Positions 50,043-58,570 of a stretch of 64,000 nucleotides of DNA are shown here, piece by piece (position 1 is the first letter of the stretch; every line of letters begins with the position of its first letter). This DNA comes from Luteimonas padinae (lineage in GTDB: Bacteria > Pseudomonadota > Gammaproteobacteria > Xanthomonadales > Xanthomonadaceae): positions 1 through 64,000 of the forward strand of contig NZ_BMZT01000005.1 of assembly GCF_014652935.1 (NCBI RefSeq). The letters are read 5' to 3'. The notes below the pieces were generated by a model. It had not been told where the DNA came from. It did no database searches and saw only the letters and a list, made by a program, of their open reading frames with translations. A program made the translations under genes and the position numbers.

Positions 50043-51062
50043 TCAGTCGCCGATCTGCTTCTGCAGGTGCTCCCAGCGCTCCTGCTCGTCGATGGTGCGC
50101 TCGGCGGTGAGGCGGGCCTCGAGGCGGTCCAGGCCGATCTCCTCGCCGGAGTCGACGCTGTAGCCGTATTCGCCGGAGTCGACGCGCTTGAGCGTGCTGT
50201 CGATCTTGCCGATCAGCTTGCGGTAGCGGTCGCGGGTGCGCAGCTCCAGCGAGTTCTCGGTCTCGCGGGTGGCGCGCTCGGCGTCGTCGCCGACGTCACG
50301 CACCTCGTCCTTGAGGTTCTCGATGGTCTGCTTGGACTCCTCCACCAGGTCCGCGCGCCAGTCCAGCAGGCGCTGGCGGAAGTACTCCAGCTGCAGCGGG
50401 CTCATGTACTCCTCGTCCGCGCCGGGCTTGTAGCCCGCCGGCAGGATCGGGCGCCCGGTGGCCTCGTCGGTCTTGTAGGGAATGGTCTTGTAGCGCGGCT
50501 TCGGCGCGGGCGCCTGCGGCTGGCGGCTGGTCACGGCCTTGGCCACCTTGGCACCGCGACGGGCGGGCGCCTGGCGCGGCGCCGGCGTCGGCACCGGCGC
50601 GACCTTGGTCGAGGGCTTGGCGGTGGCCTTGCGGGCCGGCGCGGACGCCTTGGCCGGCGCGGGCGGGGCCTTGGCCACCGCCTTCTTCAGCGTCGCGGCG
50701 GGCACGGGCGACTTCGCGGTCGCCTTCGGCGCCGGCGCCTTGGCCACCGCGACCTTCTTCGCCACGGGCGCCTTGGCCGGGGCCTTCTTCACCGCCACCT
50801 TCTTCACCGCCGCCTTCTTCGCGGGCGCGGCCTTCTTCGTCGCGACCTTCTTCGCGGTGGTCTTCACCGGCGCCTTCTTCGCCGCGGCCTTGGCCGGGGC
50901 GGCCGTCTTCCCGGCCGGGGCCTTGCCCACCACCTTCTTCGCGGCTGCCTTCTTCGCGGCGGCCTTCTTCACCGCGGCCTTGGCCGGGGCGGCCTTCGTG
51001 GCCTTCTTCGCTGCGGGCTTGGCCGCCTTGGCGGCCTTCTTGACGGTCTTCTTCACTGCCAC
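50043..51062 (-). CDS. dksA: DksA-family RNA polymerase regulator with Lys/Ala-rich extension
   Basis: 339 residues. The N-terminal two thirds are repeats of AKKA/APAKAA type, histone-H1-like and probably nucleic-acid binding. The C-terminal DksA part keeps the coiled-coil tip DVGDDAERA (D-x-x-D-x-A) that enters the polymerase secondary channel. The zinc finger is without Cys: YGYSVDSGEEIG and LTAERTIDEQ replace the usual four. Works with ppGpp in related proteins. Start GTG at 51062, preceded by AGAAGGA. Confidence 0.9.
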   Translation of the reverse strand: MAVKKTVKKAAKAAKPAAKKATKAAPAKAAVKKAAAKKAAAKKVVGKAPAGKTAAPAKAAAKKAPVKTTAKKVATKKAAPAKKAAVKKVAVKKAPAKAPVAKKVAVAKAPAPKATAKSPVPAATLKKAVAKAPPAPAKASAPARKATAKPSTKVAPVPTPAPRQAPARRGAKVAKAVTSRQPQAPAPKPRYKTIPYKTDEATGRPILPAGYKPGADEEYMSPLQLEYFRQRLLDWRADLVEESKQTIENLKDEVRDVGDDAERATRETENSLELRTRDRYRKLIGKIDSTLKRVDSGEYGYSVDSGEEIGLDRLEARLTAERTIDEQERWEHLQKQIGD

Positions 51063-51259
51063 GTTCGGCGATCCTTCTGGGACAAGTGGGCGCCGGCGCG
51101 CTGACACGCGGCCGGCCGCCGGCCATGCAGCGGGAGCGGGGCATTCACCGACGTGGCCGCATGGCGGCGACGATTGACGTGTCCGGCCACCGGGAGCGCC
51201 CCGGAGGGCGCGCGAGTGGCCGGCGCCACACTCCCGTTGCTTGGACGGGAAAGCGGGGT

Positions 51260-51288
51260 GTTATACCCTGCCCTGACTGCAGCGGCAA
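51260..51288 (-). promoter_or_regulatory. promoter of dksA
   Basis: TTGCCG (51283-51288) and TATAAC (51260-51265) on the minus strand, 17 bases apart, matching the consensus at 4/6 and 5/6. It predicts a 5-prime leader of about 190 bases before the GTG, GC-rich and with several possible stem-loops. The 300-base gap up to yidD holds nothing else I can identify. Confidence 0.65.
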
Positions 51289-51362
51289 CCGCGGCGCACC
51301 GTACCCGCGCCCTTTCGCCGAAGCCTGCGATCAACCGCTCGCCCGACCGCTCGACCCGCCGC

Positions 51363-51602
51363 TTGATCGACCGCCTGCTCATCGCCCTGCTCCGCGGCTA
51401 CAAGCGCTGGCTCAGCCCGCTGCTGGGGCCGCGCTGCCGCTTCGTGCCGACCTGCTCCGAGTACGCGATGCAGGCGATCTCGGCGCATGGCGCCCTGCGC
51501 GGAAGCTGGCTGGCGGCCCGGCGGCTCGGGCGCTGCCATCCCCTCCACCCCGGCGGTTTCGACCCGGTGCCGCCCCGCGACGACGGATCCCCCCAGCCAT
51601 GA
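51363..51602 (+). CDS. yidD: membrane protein insertion efficiency factor YidD
   Basis: About 79 residues. [20 protein letters not shown] and [20 protein letters not shown] are the YidD signature, with paired Cys and the HPGGFDPVP tail. A membrane-associated helper of the YidC pathway, usually beside rnpA/yidC but here upstream of pyrC. No ATG fits; a TTG at 51363 gives the family length. The stop overlaps the pyrC ATG. Confidence 0.88.
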   Translation: MIDRLLIALLRGYKRWLSPLLGPRCRFVPTCSEYAMQAISAHGALRGSWLAARRLGRCHPLHPGGFDPVPPRDDGSPQP

Positions 51603-52945
51603 CCGACACCCTGATCATCAACGCGCGCCTGGTGAACGAGGGCCGCGAGTTCGACGCCGACCTGCGCGTGCGCGGCGGCCGCATCGACGCCATCGGCAGC
51701 CTCTCGCCGCGCGAGGGCGAGACCGTGGTCGACGCCGCCGGCCGCCGCCTGCTGCCGGGCATGATCGACGACCAGGTGCACTTCCGCGAACCGGGCATGG
51801 AGTACAAGGCCGACATGGCCACCGAGTCCGCCGCGGCCGTCGCCGGCGGCCTGACCAGCTTCATGGACATGCCCAACACCAGCCCGCCGACGCTCGACGC
51901 CGCGGCGCTGGAGGACAAGTACGCCCGCGCCGCCGGCCGCGCCCGCGCCAACCACGGCTTCTACATGGGCGCCAGCAACGACAACCTCGAGGCCGTGCGC
52001 GCGATCGACCCGCGCGCGACGCCCGGCCTGAAGGTGTTCATGGGCGCGTCCACCGGCAACATGCTGGTGGACGATCCGGACACGCTCGACGGGATCTTCC
52101 GCGACACCCCGGTGCCGATCATCACCCACTGCGAAGACACCCCGATGATCGACGCCGAGCTGGCCCGCTACCGGGCGCAGTACGGCGACGACATCCCGGC
52201 CGCCTGCCATCCCGACATCCGCTCGCGCGAGGCCTGCATCAAGTCCACCCGCCTGGCGCTGGAGCTGGCGCGCCGCCACGACACCCGCCTGCACGTGCTG
52301 CACATCTCCACCGCCGACGAGCTGGCGCTGTTCGAGCCCGGCCCGCTGGTGGACGCGGACGGAAAGCTGCGCAAGCGCATCACCGCCGAGACCTGCATCC
52401 ACTTCCTGCGCTTCGACCGCGCCGACTACGCCCGCCTCGGCCACCAGATCAAGTGCAACCCCGCGATCAAGGACGCCAGCGACCGCGAGGCGCTGCTGCA
52501 GGCGCTCGCCGACGACGTCATCGACGTGCTCGCCACCGACCACGCCCCGCACACCTGGGAGGAGAAGCAGGCGCCGTACACGCGCGCGCCCAGCGGCCTG
52601 CCGCTGGTGCAGTACGCCCTGGTGGCGGCGCTGGAATGCGTGCACGAGGGCCGCTTCGACACCGCGCGCGTGGTGCGGAAGTTCGCCCACGCGCCGGCGC
52701 AGCTGTTCGATGTGAAGGAGCGCGGCTTCCTGCGCGAGGGCTACTGGGCCGACCTGGTGCTGGTGGAGGACACGCCGTTCACCGTGAAGCGCGAAGACGT
52801 GCTGTCGAAGTGCGGCTGGTCGCCGTTCGAGGGCACCACCTTCCGCTCGCGGATCGCCTCGACCTGGGTCAACGGCGAGCTCGCCTGGGACGGTTCGCGG
52901 ATCGTCGGCCCGGCCGTCGGCCGCCGCCTGGAGTTCGCGCGATGA
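51599..52945 (+). CDS. pyrC: dihydroorotase
   Basis: 448 residues, amidohydrolase fold of the longer class. [19 protein letters not shown] is the metal site; [25 protein letters not shown] and [10 protein letters not shown] supply the other ligands. The first His of the usual DxHxH is Gln (DDQVH), as in a subgroup I recall from Bacteroidetes and Xanthomonadaceae. Pyrimidine synthesis is the likely role; other cyclic amidohydrolases are less likely. ATGA overlaps at both ends. Confidence 0.9.
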   Translation: MTDTLIINARLVNEGREFDADLRVRGGRIDAIGSLSPREGETVVDAAGRRLLPGMIDDQVHFREPGMEYKADMATESAAAVAGGLTSFMDMPNTSPPTLDAAALEDKYARAAGRARANHGFYMGASNDNLEAVRAIDPRATPGLKVFMGASTGNMLVDDPDTLDGIFRDTPVPIITHCEDTPMIDAELARYRAQYGDDIPAACHPDIRSREACIKSTRLALELARRHDTRLHVLHISTADELALFEPGPLVDADGKLRKRITAETCIHFLRFDRADYARLGHQIKCNPAIKDASDREALLQALADDVIDVLATDHAPHTWEEKQAPYTRAPSGLPLVQYALVAALECVHEGRFDTARVVRKFAHAPAQLFDVKERGFLREGYWADLVLVEDTPFTVKREDVLSKCGWSPFEGTTFRSRIASTWVNGELAWDGSRIVGPAVGRRLEFAR

Positions 52946-53046
52946 GCGCCTGCCGGGCGGCCATCGCCTGCATCGGCGGGGGCGGCTGCACGGGTGAGGG
53001 CGGCTGCTCTTGTGAGGGCACCCGCGTGAGGGAGGGGCTGCGGTGA
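52942..53046 (+). CDS. Cys/Gly-rich micro-ORF between pyrC and the M23 peptidase
   Basis: A 34-codon frame whose ATG overlaps the pyrC stop (ATGA) and whose stop overlaps the M23 start (GTGA). It has five Cys at positions 4, 10, 16, 22 and 24 (CIGGGGCTGEGGCSC). It may be a real small peptide, or only a translational bridge carrying ribosomes to the peptidase gene. No family recognised. Confidence 0.4.
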   Translation: MSACRAAIACIGGGGCTGEGGCSCEGTRVREGLR

Positions 53047-53906
53047 CCACGGCCGGTGCGCTCCTGGTCGCCCTGCTGTCCGCCCTGCCCTGGGCGCTCG
53101 CGGTCGCGCAGGCGGCTCCCGCCGTCAGTGCCGCGAATGCCGCCGCCACTGCCGATGCGCGCGTGGTCTTTCCCGAACGCGTGCAGCAGGGCGCGCTGGT
53201 GCTGGGCAAGGTGCCGCCGGGCAGCCGGGTGGAATACGCCGGCCGCGTGCTGCGCGCCACCGGCTACGGCACGGTGGTGTTCGGCGTCGGTCGCGACGCC
53301 ACTGGACCGCTGCGGGTGGCGGTGACCCGCCCAGACGGCAGCCGTGCCGAGGCCAGCATCGCGGTCGACCCGCGTGACTGGCCGATGGAGCGCGTCGACG
53401 GCGTGCCGCCGAAGACGGTCGAGCCGCCGCCGGCGATCGCCGAGCGCATCCGCCGCGAGCAGGCGCGCGTGACCGAGGCCCGCACCCGCGACGACGACCG
53501 TGCCGACTTCGCCCAGCGCTTCATCCGTCCGGTCGAGGGCCGCATCAGCGGCCGCTTCGGCAGCGGCCGGATCTACAACGGCAAGCCCGGCGCCGGCCAC
53601 TCCGGCATGGACATCGCCGCCCCCACCGGCACGCCGGTGAAGGCCCCCGCCGCCGGCATCGTGACCTTCGCCGACCCCGGCCTCTACCTCACCGGCGGCA
53701 CCGTGGTGATCGACCACGGCCACGGCGTCAGCTCCAACTTCCTGCACCTTTCACGCATCGACGTGAAGGTCGGCGACCGCGTCGAACAGGGCCAGGCCTT
53801 CGCCGCCGTCGGCGCCACCGGCCGCGCCACCGGCCCGCACCTGCACTGGGGCATGAACTGGTTCGACGTGCGCGTGGATCCTTTGCTCGTCCTGGAGCGG
53901 GAGTAA
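53043..53906 (+). CDS. M23-family (LytM-type) peptidoglycan peptidase
   Basis: 287 residues with a signal peptide (ALLVALLSALPWALAVAQA), a beta domain and a C-terminal M23 fold. Zinc ligands are in GHSGMDIAAPTGTPV and GPHLHWGMNW (H-x-H). All metal residues are present, so an active endopeptidase is likely, cutting peptide cross-links in the periplasm. Start GTG at 53043. Confidence 0.92.
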   Translation: MTTAGALLVALLSALPWALAVAQAAPAVSAANAAATADARVVFPERVQQGALVLGKVPPGSRVEYAGRVLRATGYGTVVFGVGRDATGPLRVAVTRPDGSRAEASIAVDPRDWPMERVDGVPPKTVEPPPAIAERIRREQARVTEARTRDDDRADFAQRFIRPVEGRISGRFGSGRIYNGKPGAGHSGMDIAAPTGTPVKAPAAGIVTFADPGLYLTGGTVVIDHGHGVSSNFLHLSRIDVKVGDRVEQGQAFAAVGATGRATGPHLHWGMNWFDVRVDPLLVLERE

Positions 53907-53909
53907 GCG

Positions 53910-54205
53910 CAGAAGACTTGCCACGGATGACGCGGATTTACACGGATAGAGCGAAAAGAGGAAAAAAGCTCATTGGCCACGGATTTGCGCGGATTACGCG
54001 GATCTGGCAGGGGCAAGTGCCAGCACCGCGCGCTGCACAAGCCTTCTTCTCCGGGTGAATCATTGGTATCAGTCTTGCCTCGGCCAGATCCGCATAATCC
54101 GCGCAAATCCGTGGCAAAAAAGCTCTTCGCTCTTCCTCTCTCTGCCTTTTCTGCTCTATCCGTGTAAATCCGCGTCCATCCGCGTCATCCGTGGCAAAAA
54201 AGCTA
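53910..54205. repeat. family A element with a nested A-prime element
   Basis: Outer arms: 53910-53952 (AGAAGACTTGCCACGGATGA ... CACGGATAGAGC) and 54152-54205 (GCTCTATCCGTGTAAATC ... CCGTGGCAAAAAAGCT). Between them lies a complete second element, 53964-54124, from AAAAAAGCTCATTGGCCACG to GTGGCAAAAAAGCTCT with CGCGGATCTGGC inner arms. This fills the 300-base gap between the M23 and YiiX-like genes; no gene is present. Confidence 0.82.
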
Positions 54206-55099
54206 CTACACCCCTCCGCCCATCAGCCGCCCGAGCAGCCGCGTGCCGGGTGAATTGGCGAGGTCCTGCGGAGAGACGAGGCGGGGGTTGGGGCGGTGGG
54301 CGAGGCGCTCGGCCTGGCCTCCGGTGCGCAGCAGGCCCGGCGCATCGAGGTGGGTGAGGACGCGCTGGCGCGCCTGGTCGAGGGCCTCGTCGGTCGGGAC
54401 GTCGCCGGTTTCCATGAGCCTGCCGCCATCGGGCGCGCCGGTGCGCAGCCGGTCGCCGGCGGCCCCGGGGAACAGCAGCGGGCCGATCTCGGCGGCCAGG
54501 CGCTTCCAGTCGATGTCCGGGAACGGCGCGGTGCCGCGCTCGCCCTCGACGATCGGCGGCGCCAGGCGGCCGCGCGGATCGACGGCGCATTCCGCCCAGG
54601 CGCGATAGACGACCTCGCTGCAGACCATCGCCGGCGACGTCGACGGCACCGCGTGGTCCAGCGCGATCCGCACCAGCTTGCGCAGCAGCGGCTGCAGCGG
54701 CCACTTGCCGCGCACCGCCATGATCGCGCCGAACAGCGCCAGCTGGTCGACCGGGTACGGCGCGCCCAGCATCTCGCCGGCGCGGTCGCACACCAGCACC
54801 AGCTCGGCCGCCGCGAATGGGCGGGCATCGGGGCCCTGCGGGCGCCAGGCGTCGATGAAGTGGAAGTGCGCGTGCTCGGTGGCGCGGCGCGCGAGCGGAT
54901 AGCGTCGCACCCCGCCCAGCGAGGCTTCGACGAGTTCGCCGCCGTCGACGACGATGCCGGCGTGGCTGTACACGCCGTCGCTGGCCCAGGCGATCAGGTC
55001 CGACAGCGGACCATCGCCCATCATCAGCAGGATGTCGCCTTCCTGCAGCGCGTCGACGCCGATCGCCTTCATGCCACTCCCGTCGTGCGCGATGTTCAT
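54206..55099 (-). CDS. YiiX/YebB-like permuted NlpC/P60 cysteine hydrolase
   Basis: 297 residues. LQEGDILLMMGDGPLSDLIA and YSHAGIVVDGGELVEA supply the His-containing strand, and the nucleophile Cys comes later in MVCSEVVYRAW, the order of the permuted papain-like (LRAT/YiiX) group. Expected to cut an amide or ester in envelope peptide or lipid. Cytoplasmic or membrane-associated; no signal peptide. The start overlaps the stop of the cyclase gene upstream (ATGA). Confidence 0.82.
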   Translation of the reverse strand: MNIAHDGSGMKAIGVDALQEGDILLMMGDGPLSDLIAWASDGVYSHAGIVVDGGELVEASLGGVRRYPLARRATEHAHFHFIDAWRPQGPDARPFAAAELVLVCDRAGEMLGAPYPVDQLALFGAIMAVRGKWPLQPLLRKLVRIALDHAVPSTSPAMVCSEVVYRAWAECAVDPRGRLAPPIVEGERGTAPFPDIDWKRLAAEIGPLLFPGAAGDRLRTGAPDGGRLMETGDVPTDEALDQARQRVLTHLDAPGLLRTGGQAERLAHRPNPRLVSPQDLANSPGTRLLGRLMGGGV

Positions 55100-56805
55100 G
55101 CCGATGCCCCTGCCAGCCCCGCCTCTTCCCGCGCCGCGCCCGACACCCGGTTGCGGCCGCCCTGCTTGCTCACGTACAGCGCGGCGTCGGCGCGTTCGAC
55201 CAGCGATTCCACGGTGTCGCCGGGCATGGACTCGGCCACGCCGATGCTCAGGCTCGCGCGCAGCCGCAGCTGGTCGATCGTCAGTGGGCGGCCCCTGACC
55301 GAGACCCGCATCCGCTCGGCCACGGCAAGCGCCTCGGCCAGCGGCGTCGCCGGCAGCACCACCAGGAACTCGTCGCCGCCGTAGCGCCCGATGAGGTCGC
55401 CGGCGCGCAGCTGGTTGCGCACGCGCTGCGAGACGATGCGCAGGCACTGGTCGCCAACGCCATGGCCGTATTCGTCGTTGACCGGCTTGAAGTCGTCGAG
55501 GTCGACGAAGGCGATGCACAGGCCACCGCCGCCGCTGGCCTGCAGGGCCTGCCGCAGCCCGGCCTCGATGCCGGAGCGGTTGAGCAGGCCGGTGAGCTTG
55601 TCGGCCACCGCCAGCGCGCTGGCATGGTCGCGGTCGCGGCGCAGCTCGAGCAGCTTGTCGGCCAGGCCGATGGCCAGCAGCAGGCTGGCGAGCGCGAAGC
55701 TGCCGGCAAGCCCCTGCGCCAGCCACGGCGGCGCGTCCCACAGCCCCATGTGGCCCGTGGCCACCAGCGTGGTGAAGACCATCAGCGGCAGCCACGAGGC
55801 CATCACCACGCGCCCGGGACGGTCACCGCGCAGCGCCAGGATCGTGCTCCCGGCCAGCAGCAGGATGGACGACAGGATCAGGCCGAGGTTGCCCGCGAGG
55901 ATCTGCCAGCGGGCGCTGGCCACGAGTGCGCCGATGCCGCAGGACGCCGACAGCGCCGTGCCCAGCCACAGCAGGCGGTCGATGCCGGGCAGCTTGCCGG
56001 GCAGGTCGAGATAGCTGCGCTGGAACAGGTTGCTGCAGACCACGCCGAAGCCGCCGACCAGCACGTGCGCGCGCGTCGTCGAGAACAGATATTCGGCGCC
56101 CGGCAGCAGCCGCGCGTCCCCGCCCACCGCCACCAGGTAGAGCACCGCGAAGCACAGCATGCCGCCGAACCAGGCGAAGCTCGATTCGCCGGTGCCGATC
56201 CGGAAGATGAAGGCCAGCACGGCGAGCAGCACGAGCACCGACAACACCAGCGTGCGCCAAGCGACATAGGCCAGGTCGTCGCGGTGCACCTGGGCCAGTG
56301 GCTCGATCGCCAGCTGCATCGGCAGCGCGGAACGGCCCTCCATCCGCAGCCACACCGCCGCGCCCGCCGGCAGGCCCTGCGGCAGCTCGATGACCAGGGC
56401 ACGGTGCGCATGGGTGGGAGCGGCGTGCTCGCCGTACAGGGCCGCGTGAACGGGCCCGTCGCGCCCGGGAACCCAGGCCTGCACGCGATTGACGAACGGC
56501 GAGCGCAGCAGCAGCTGAGGCCGCTCCGCGGCGGGCACCGGAACCGGCGAGGTGATGCGCCACCAGCCGACCTCGCCCTGGCGCAGCTGGATCACGGGCG
56601 CGACCGCGGGCTTCAGGCCTCCGTCCAGCCGCCCCGCACGCAGCGCCGCGACATCGACGCCCGCGGCGTCGGCGACCTCCAGCGGCTGCAGCACCAGGGG
56701 AAACCCGGCGGACGTGGCCGCGGCGGCGAGCGGCCACGCGCACAGCACCAGCAGCAGCCAGACGCCGCTCCAGTACGCACGATGCCTGCGTATCCCCATC
56801 CCCAT
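55096..56805 (-). CDS. membrane diguanylate cyclase with 7TM sensor
   Basis: 569 residues: a signal/anchor, a periplasmic beta domain (about 30-180, 7TMR-DISM-like), about seven membrane helices, and a C-terminal GGDEF domain with intact GGDEFLVVLP near residue 476. RAGD stands exactly nine residues before it, the RxxD inhibitory site, so product feedback is expected. Coupled by ATGA to the YiiX-like hydrolase. Confidence 0.92.
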   Translation of the reverse strand: MGMGIRRHRAYWSGVWLLLVLCAWPLAAAATSAGFPLVLQPLEVADAAGVDVAALRAGRLDGGLKPAVAPVIQLRQGEVGWWRITSPVPVPAAERPQLLLRSPFVNRVQAWVPGRDGPVHAALYGEHAAPTHAHRALVIELPQGLPAGAAVWLRMEGRSALPMQLAIEPLAQVHRDDLAYVAWRTLVLSVLVLLAVLAFIFRIGTGESSFAWFGGMLCFAVLYLVAVGGDARLLPGAEYLFSTTRAHVLVGGFGVVCSNLFQRSYLDLPGKLPGIDRLLWLGTALSASCGIGALVASARWQILAGNLGLILSSILLLAGSTILALRGDRPGRVVMASWLPLMVFTTLVATGHMGLWDAPPWLAQGLAGSFALASLLLAIGLADKLLELRRDRDHASALAVADKLTGLLNRSGIEAGLRQALQASGGGGLCIAFVDLDDFKPVNDEYGHGVGDQCLRIVSQRVRNQLRAGDLIGRYGGDEFLVVLPATPLAEALAVAERMRVSVRGRPLTIDQLRLRASLSIGVAESMPGDTVESLVERADAALYVSKQGGRNRVSGAAREEAGLAGASA

Positions 56806-56848
56806 CGCGCCATCGTATCCCAGGCTCCGACCGGTGCGGGATGGCGGG

Positions 56849-57772
56849 CTACTCCAGCTGCCCGGTCACCCGGGCCACGGCGTCATGGGCGTGGAGGCTC
56901 TCGAAATGCGACACGGTGGCGTCGAAGCGGGCGACGGCGGGGCTGGCGGAGATGGCGGCGGCGACGCGGCGGGCCGCGTCCTCGCAGAACATCAGGTTCT
57001 CGGCGTTGGCGCGGGCGAAGGCCTGCTCGTCCTCGCGCTTGACCGCGGTCTGCACCGGGGTGCCGAGCGCGGCTTCGATAGCATCGACGAGTTCGAGCAG
57101 CGGCAGCGCCTCGACGTCGTCGCGGAGGGTGACGCGCACGTCGGCACGGCTGCGCTGGGCGTGCGGGGTCGCGGCCAGACCGCGGCCGGACGACAGCCAC
57201 TCGCGCATGTCGACCTTCGACGGCGCATCGTCGCCGGCGAAGTCGGCTTCGAAACGGTCGGCGTTGGCCCGGCGCGACAGCGCCGCCGAGGCCGGGCAGG
57301 TGCTGGAATAGTCGACGCCGAAGGCGAGCACGATCTCCGTGCCCGCGGGCGAGAGGGTCGCGTCGACCTCGACCGGATAGGCCTTCCAGCCGGCGTTGTC
57401 GCTGGCCAGCGCGCGGCGCCTGAGCAGCTGGTCCCAGCGCAGCGTCAGGCGCGCGGTAGTGGCCAGCCCGGACTGCGAATCGATGCATTCGCGCAGCAGC
57501 CCACGCAGGCCGGACACGGCCAGGGGCTTCGCCGAAAGCGCGTCCTGCACCAGCAGGTACAGCCGCGACATGTGGATGCCGCGCGTCTCGGCGCTGGCCA
57601 GGTCCACGCCGATGTCGGCGGAGGCCGGCACCCGCTGCGGCTCCCCGCCCTCGCCCGCCACGCACAGCGGCAGCGCGATCCGGCGCATGCCGACCCAGTC
57701 GAGCGGCCGCGCGGCCGCGGCGCGGTCGTAGGCGACGTCGGGCAATGCCGGAGGCTGCTTGGAAGAAGTCAC
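56849..57772 (-). CDS. folE2: GTP cyclohydrolase FolE2 (type IB)
   Basis: 307 residues. YSSTCPASAALSRR carries the active Cys and ATPHAQRSRADV is the other family signature. It makes dihydroneopterin triphosphate for folate and can work with Mn or other metals, so it often stands in for zinc-dependent FolE when zinc is low. No clear Zur site noticed in the 112 bases upstream. Confidence 0.93.
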   Translation of the reverse strand: MTSSKQPPALPDVAYDRAAAARPLDWVGMRRIALPLCVAGEGGEPQRVPASADIGVDLASAETRGIHMSRLYLLVQDALSAKPLAVSGLRGLLRECIDSQSGLATTARLTLRWDQLLRRRALASDNAGWKAYPVEVDATLSPAGTEIVLAFGVDYSSTCPASAALSRRANADRFEADFAGDDAPSKVDMREWLSSGRGLAATPHAQRSRADVRVTLRDDVEALPLLELVDAIEAALGTPVQTAVKREDEQAFARANAENLMFCEDAARRVAAAISASPAVARFDATVSHFESLHAHDAVARVTGQLE

Positions 57773-57883
57773 GCGTGAACCTGCAAACGGAAGCGGTGCG
57801 CAATTCTACCCGTGCATCGGCCGTGGCCCGGCGAAACGCTGCATGCCGCATGGAGTTTCCACGCAGGCAGGCTGCAGGCAGGC

Positions 57884-58570
57884 TCAGCGCGCCGAACGCG
57901 CGCCGCGCCAGGCCGCGAACAGCGCGCGCAGTGGTGGCACCGGGGTGGCAGGCCGAAGCTGGCGGGCCGCGACCAGGGCGGCGGCGATGCCGCGGGGCCG
58001 GCTGCCGGCGCGGGCCGGCACCGCCTCGCCATCGTCGGCGTCGATCGCGTCCATCGACGCCGCCTGCATCAGCCTGCGCTCGCCGAGCAGGCTGGCCAGC
58101 ACCGCGGCCCGGGCGGCGTCATCGTCGCGGCCGTCGAACAGCGCCGCCTCGCAGGCCGCGACCGCGGTCGCGAAGGCCTGGCCGGGCACGGCGTCGCCAT
58201 GTGCGTCCCGCGCAACCGCGTCGTCAGGGGCGTCACCGCGCAGGGCGCGCAGGTCCGGCAGCGCGCGTCCCAGCGCCTGCCACGGCGCCGCCCGCGGCTG
58301 CAGCAGCGCGCCGAGCGGGTGGCGGCGCGCCCCCTTGCCCCACCCGACCAGCTCCTCCTGCCACCACGCCAGCTTGGCCAGCCCGGGCGTGGGATCGCCG
58401 CCGCCCCAGGCGGCATCGGCCAGTTCCTGCAGCAGGGTGAACCAGGCCTCGACCAGCGGCCGCCGCGCGGCCGGCACGAACACCATCGCCAGCTCCCACT
58501 CCGGCCAGCGCGCGCGCCACTTGGCGACGAAGCTGCCGGTGTCGTCGCGGACGTCGACGTCGATGCTCAC
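57884..58570 (-). CDS. phytoene/squalene synthase-like protein, shortened
   Basis: 228 residues. VEAWFTLLQELADAAWG and LAKLAWWQEELVGWGKG resemble the first half of the squalene/phytoene synthase family. The Asp-rich DxxxD catalytic motifs of true synthases are not visible, and the length is below the usual 280 or more, so synthase activity is doubtful. Coupled to the phosphatase gene by ATGA. Function unknown. Confidence 0.6.
   Translation of the reverse strand: MSIDVDVRDDTGSFVAKWRARWPEWELAMVFVPAARRPLVEAWFTLLQELADAAWGGGDPTPGLAKLAWWQEELVGWGKGARRHPLGALLQPRAAPWQALGRALPDLRALRGDAPDDAVARDAHGDAVPGQAFATAVAACEAALFDGRDDDAARAAVLASLLGERRLMQAASMDAIDADDGEAVPARAGSRPRGIAAALVAARQLRPATPVPPLRALFAAWRGARSAR

Noticed and set aside
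51153-51362. N-terminal extension of YidD
   Set aside because: Sequence before 51363 is Ala/Arg-rich and not like YidD; overlaps the dksA promoter.
51086-51598. Long N-terminal extension of the pyrC frame
   Set aside because: It overlaps yidD and the dksA promoter region; the amidohydrolase fold starts at 51599.
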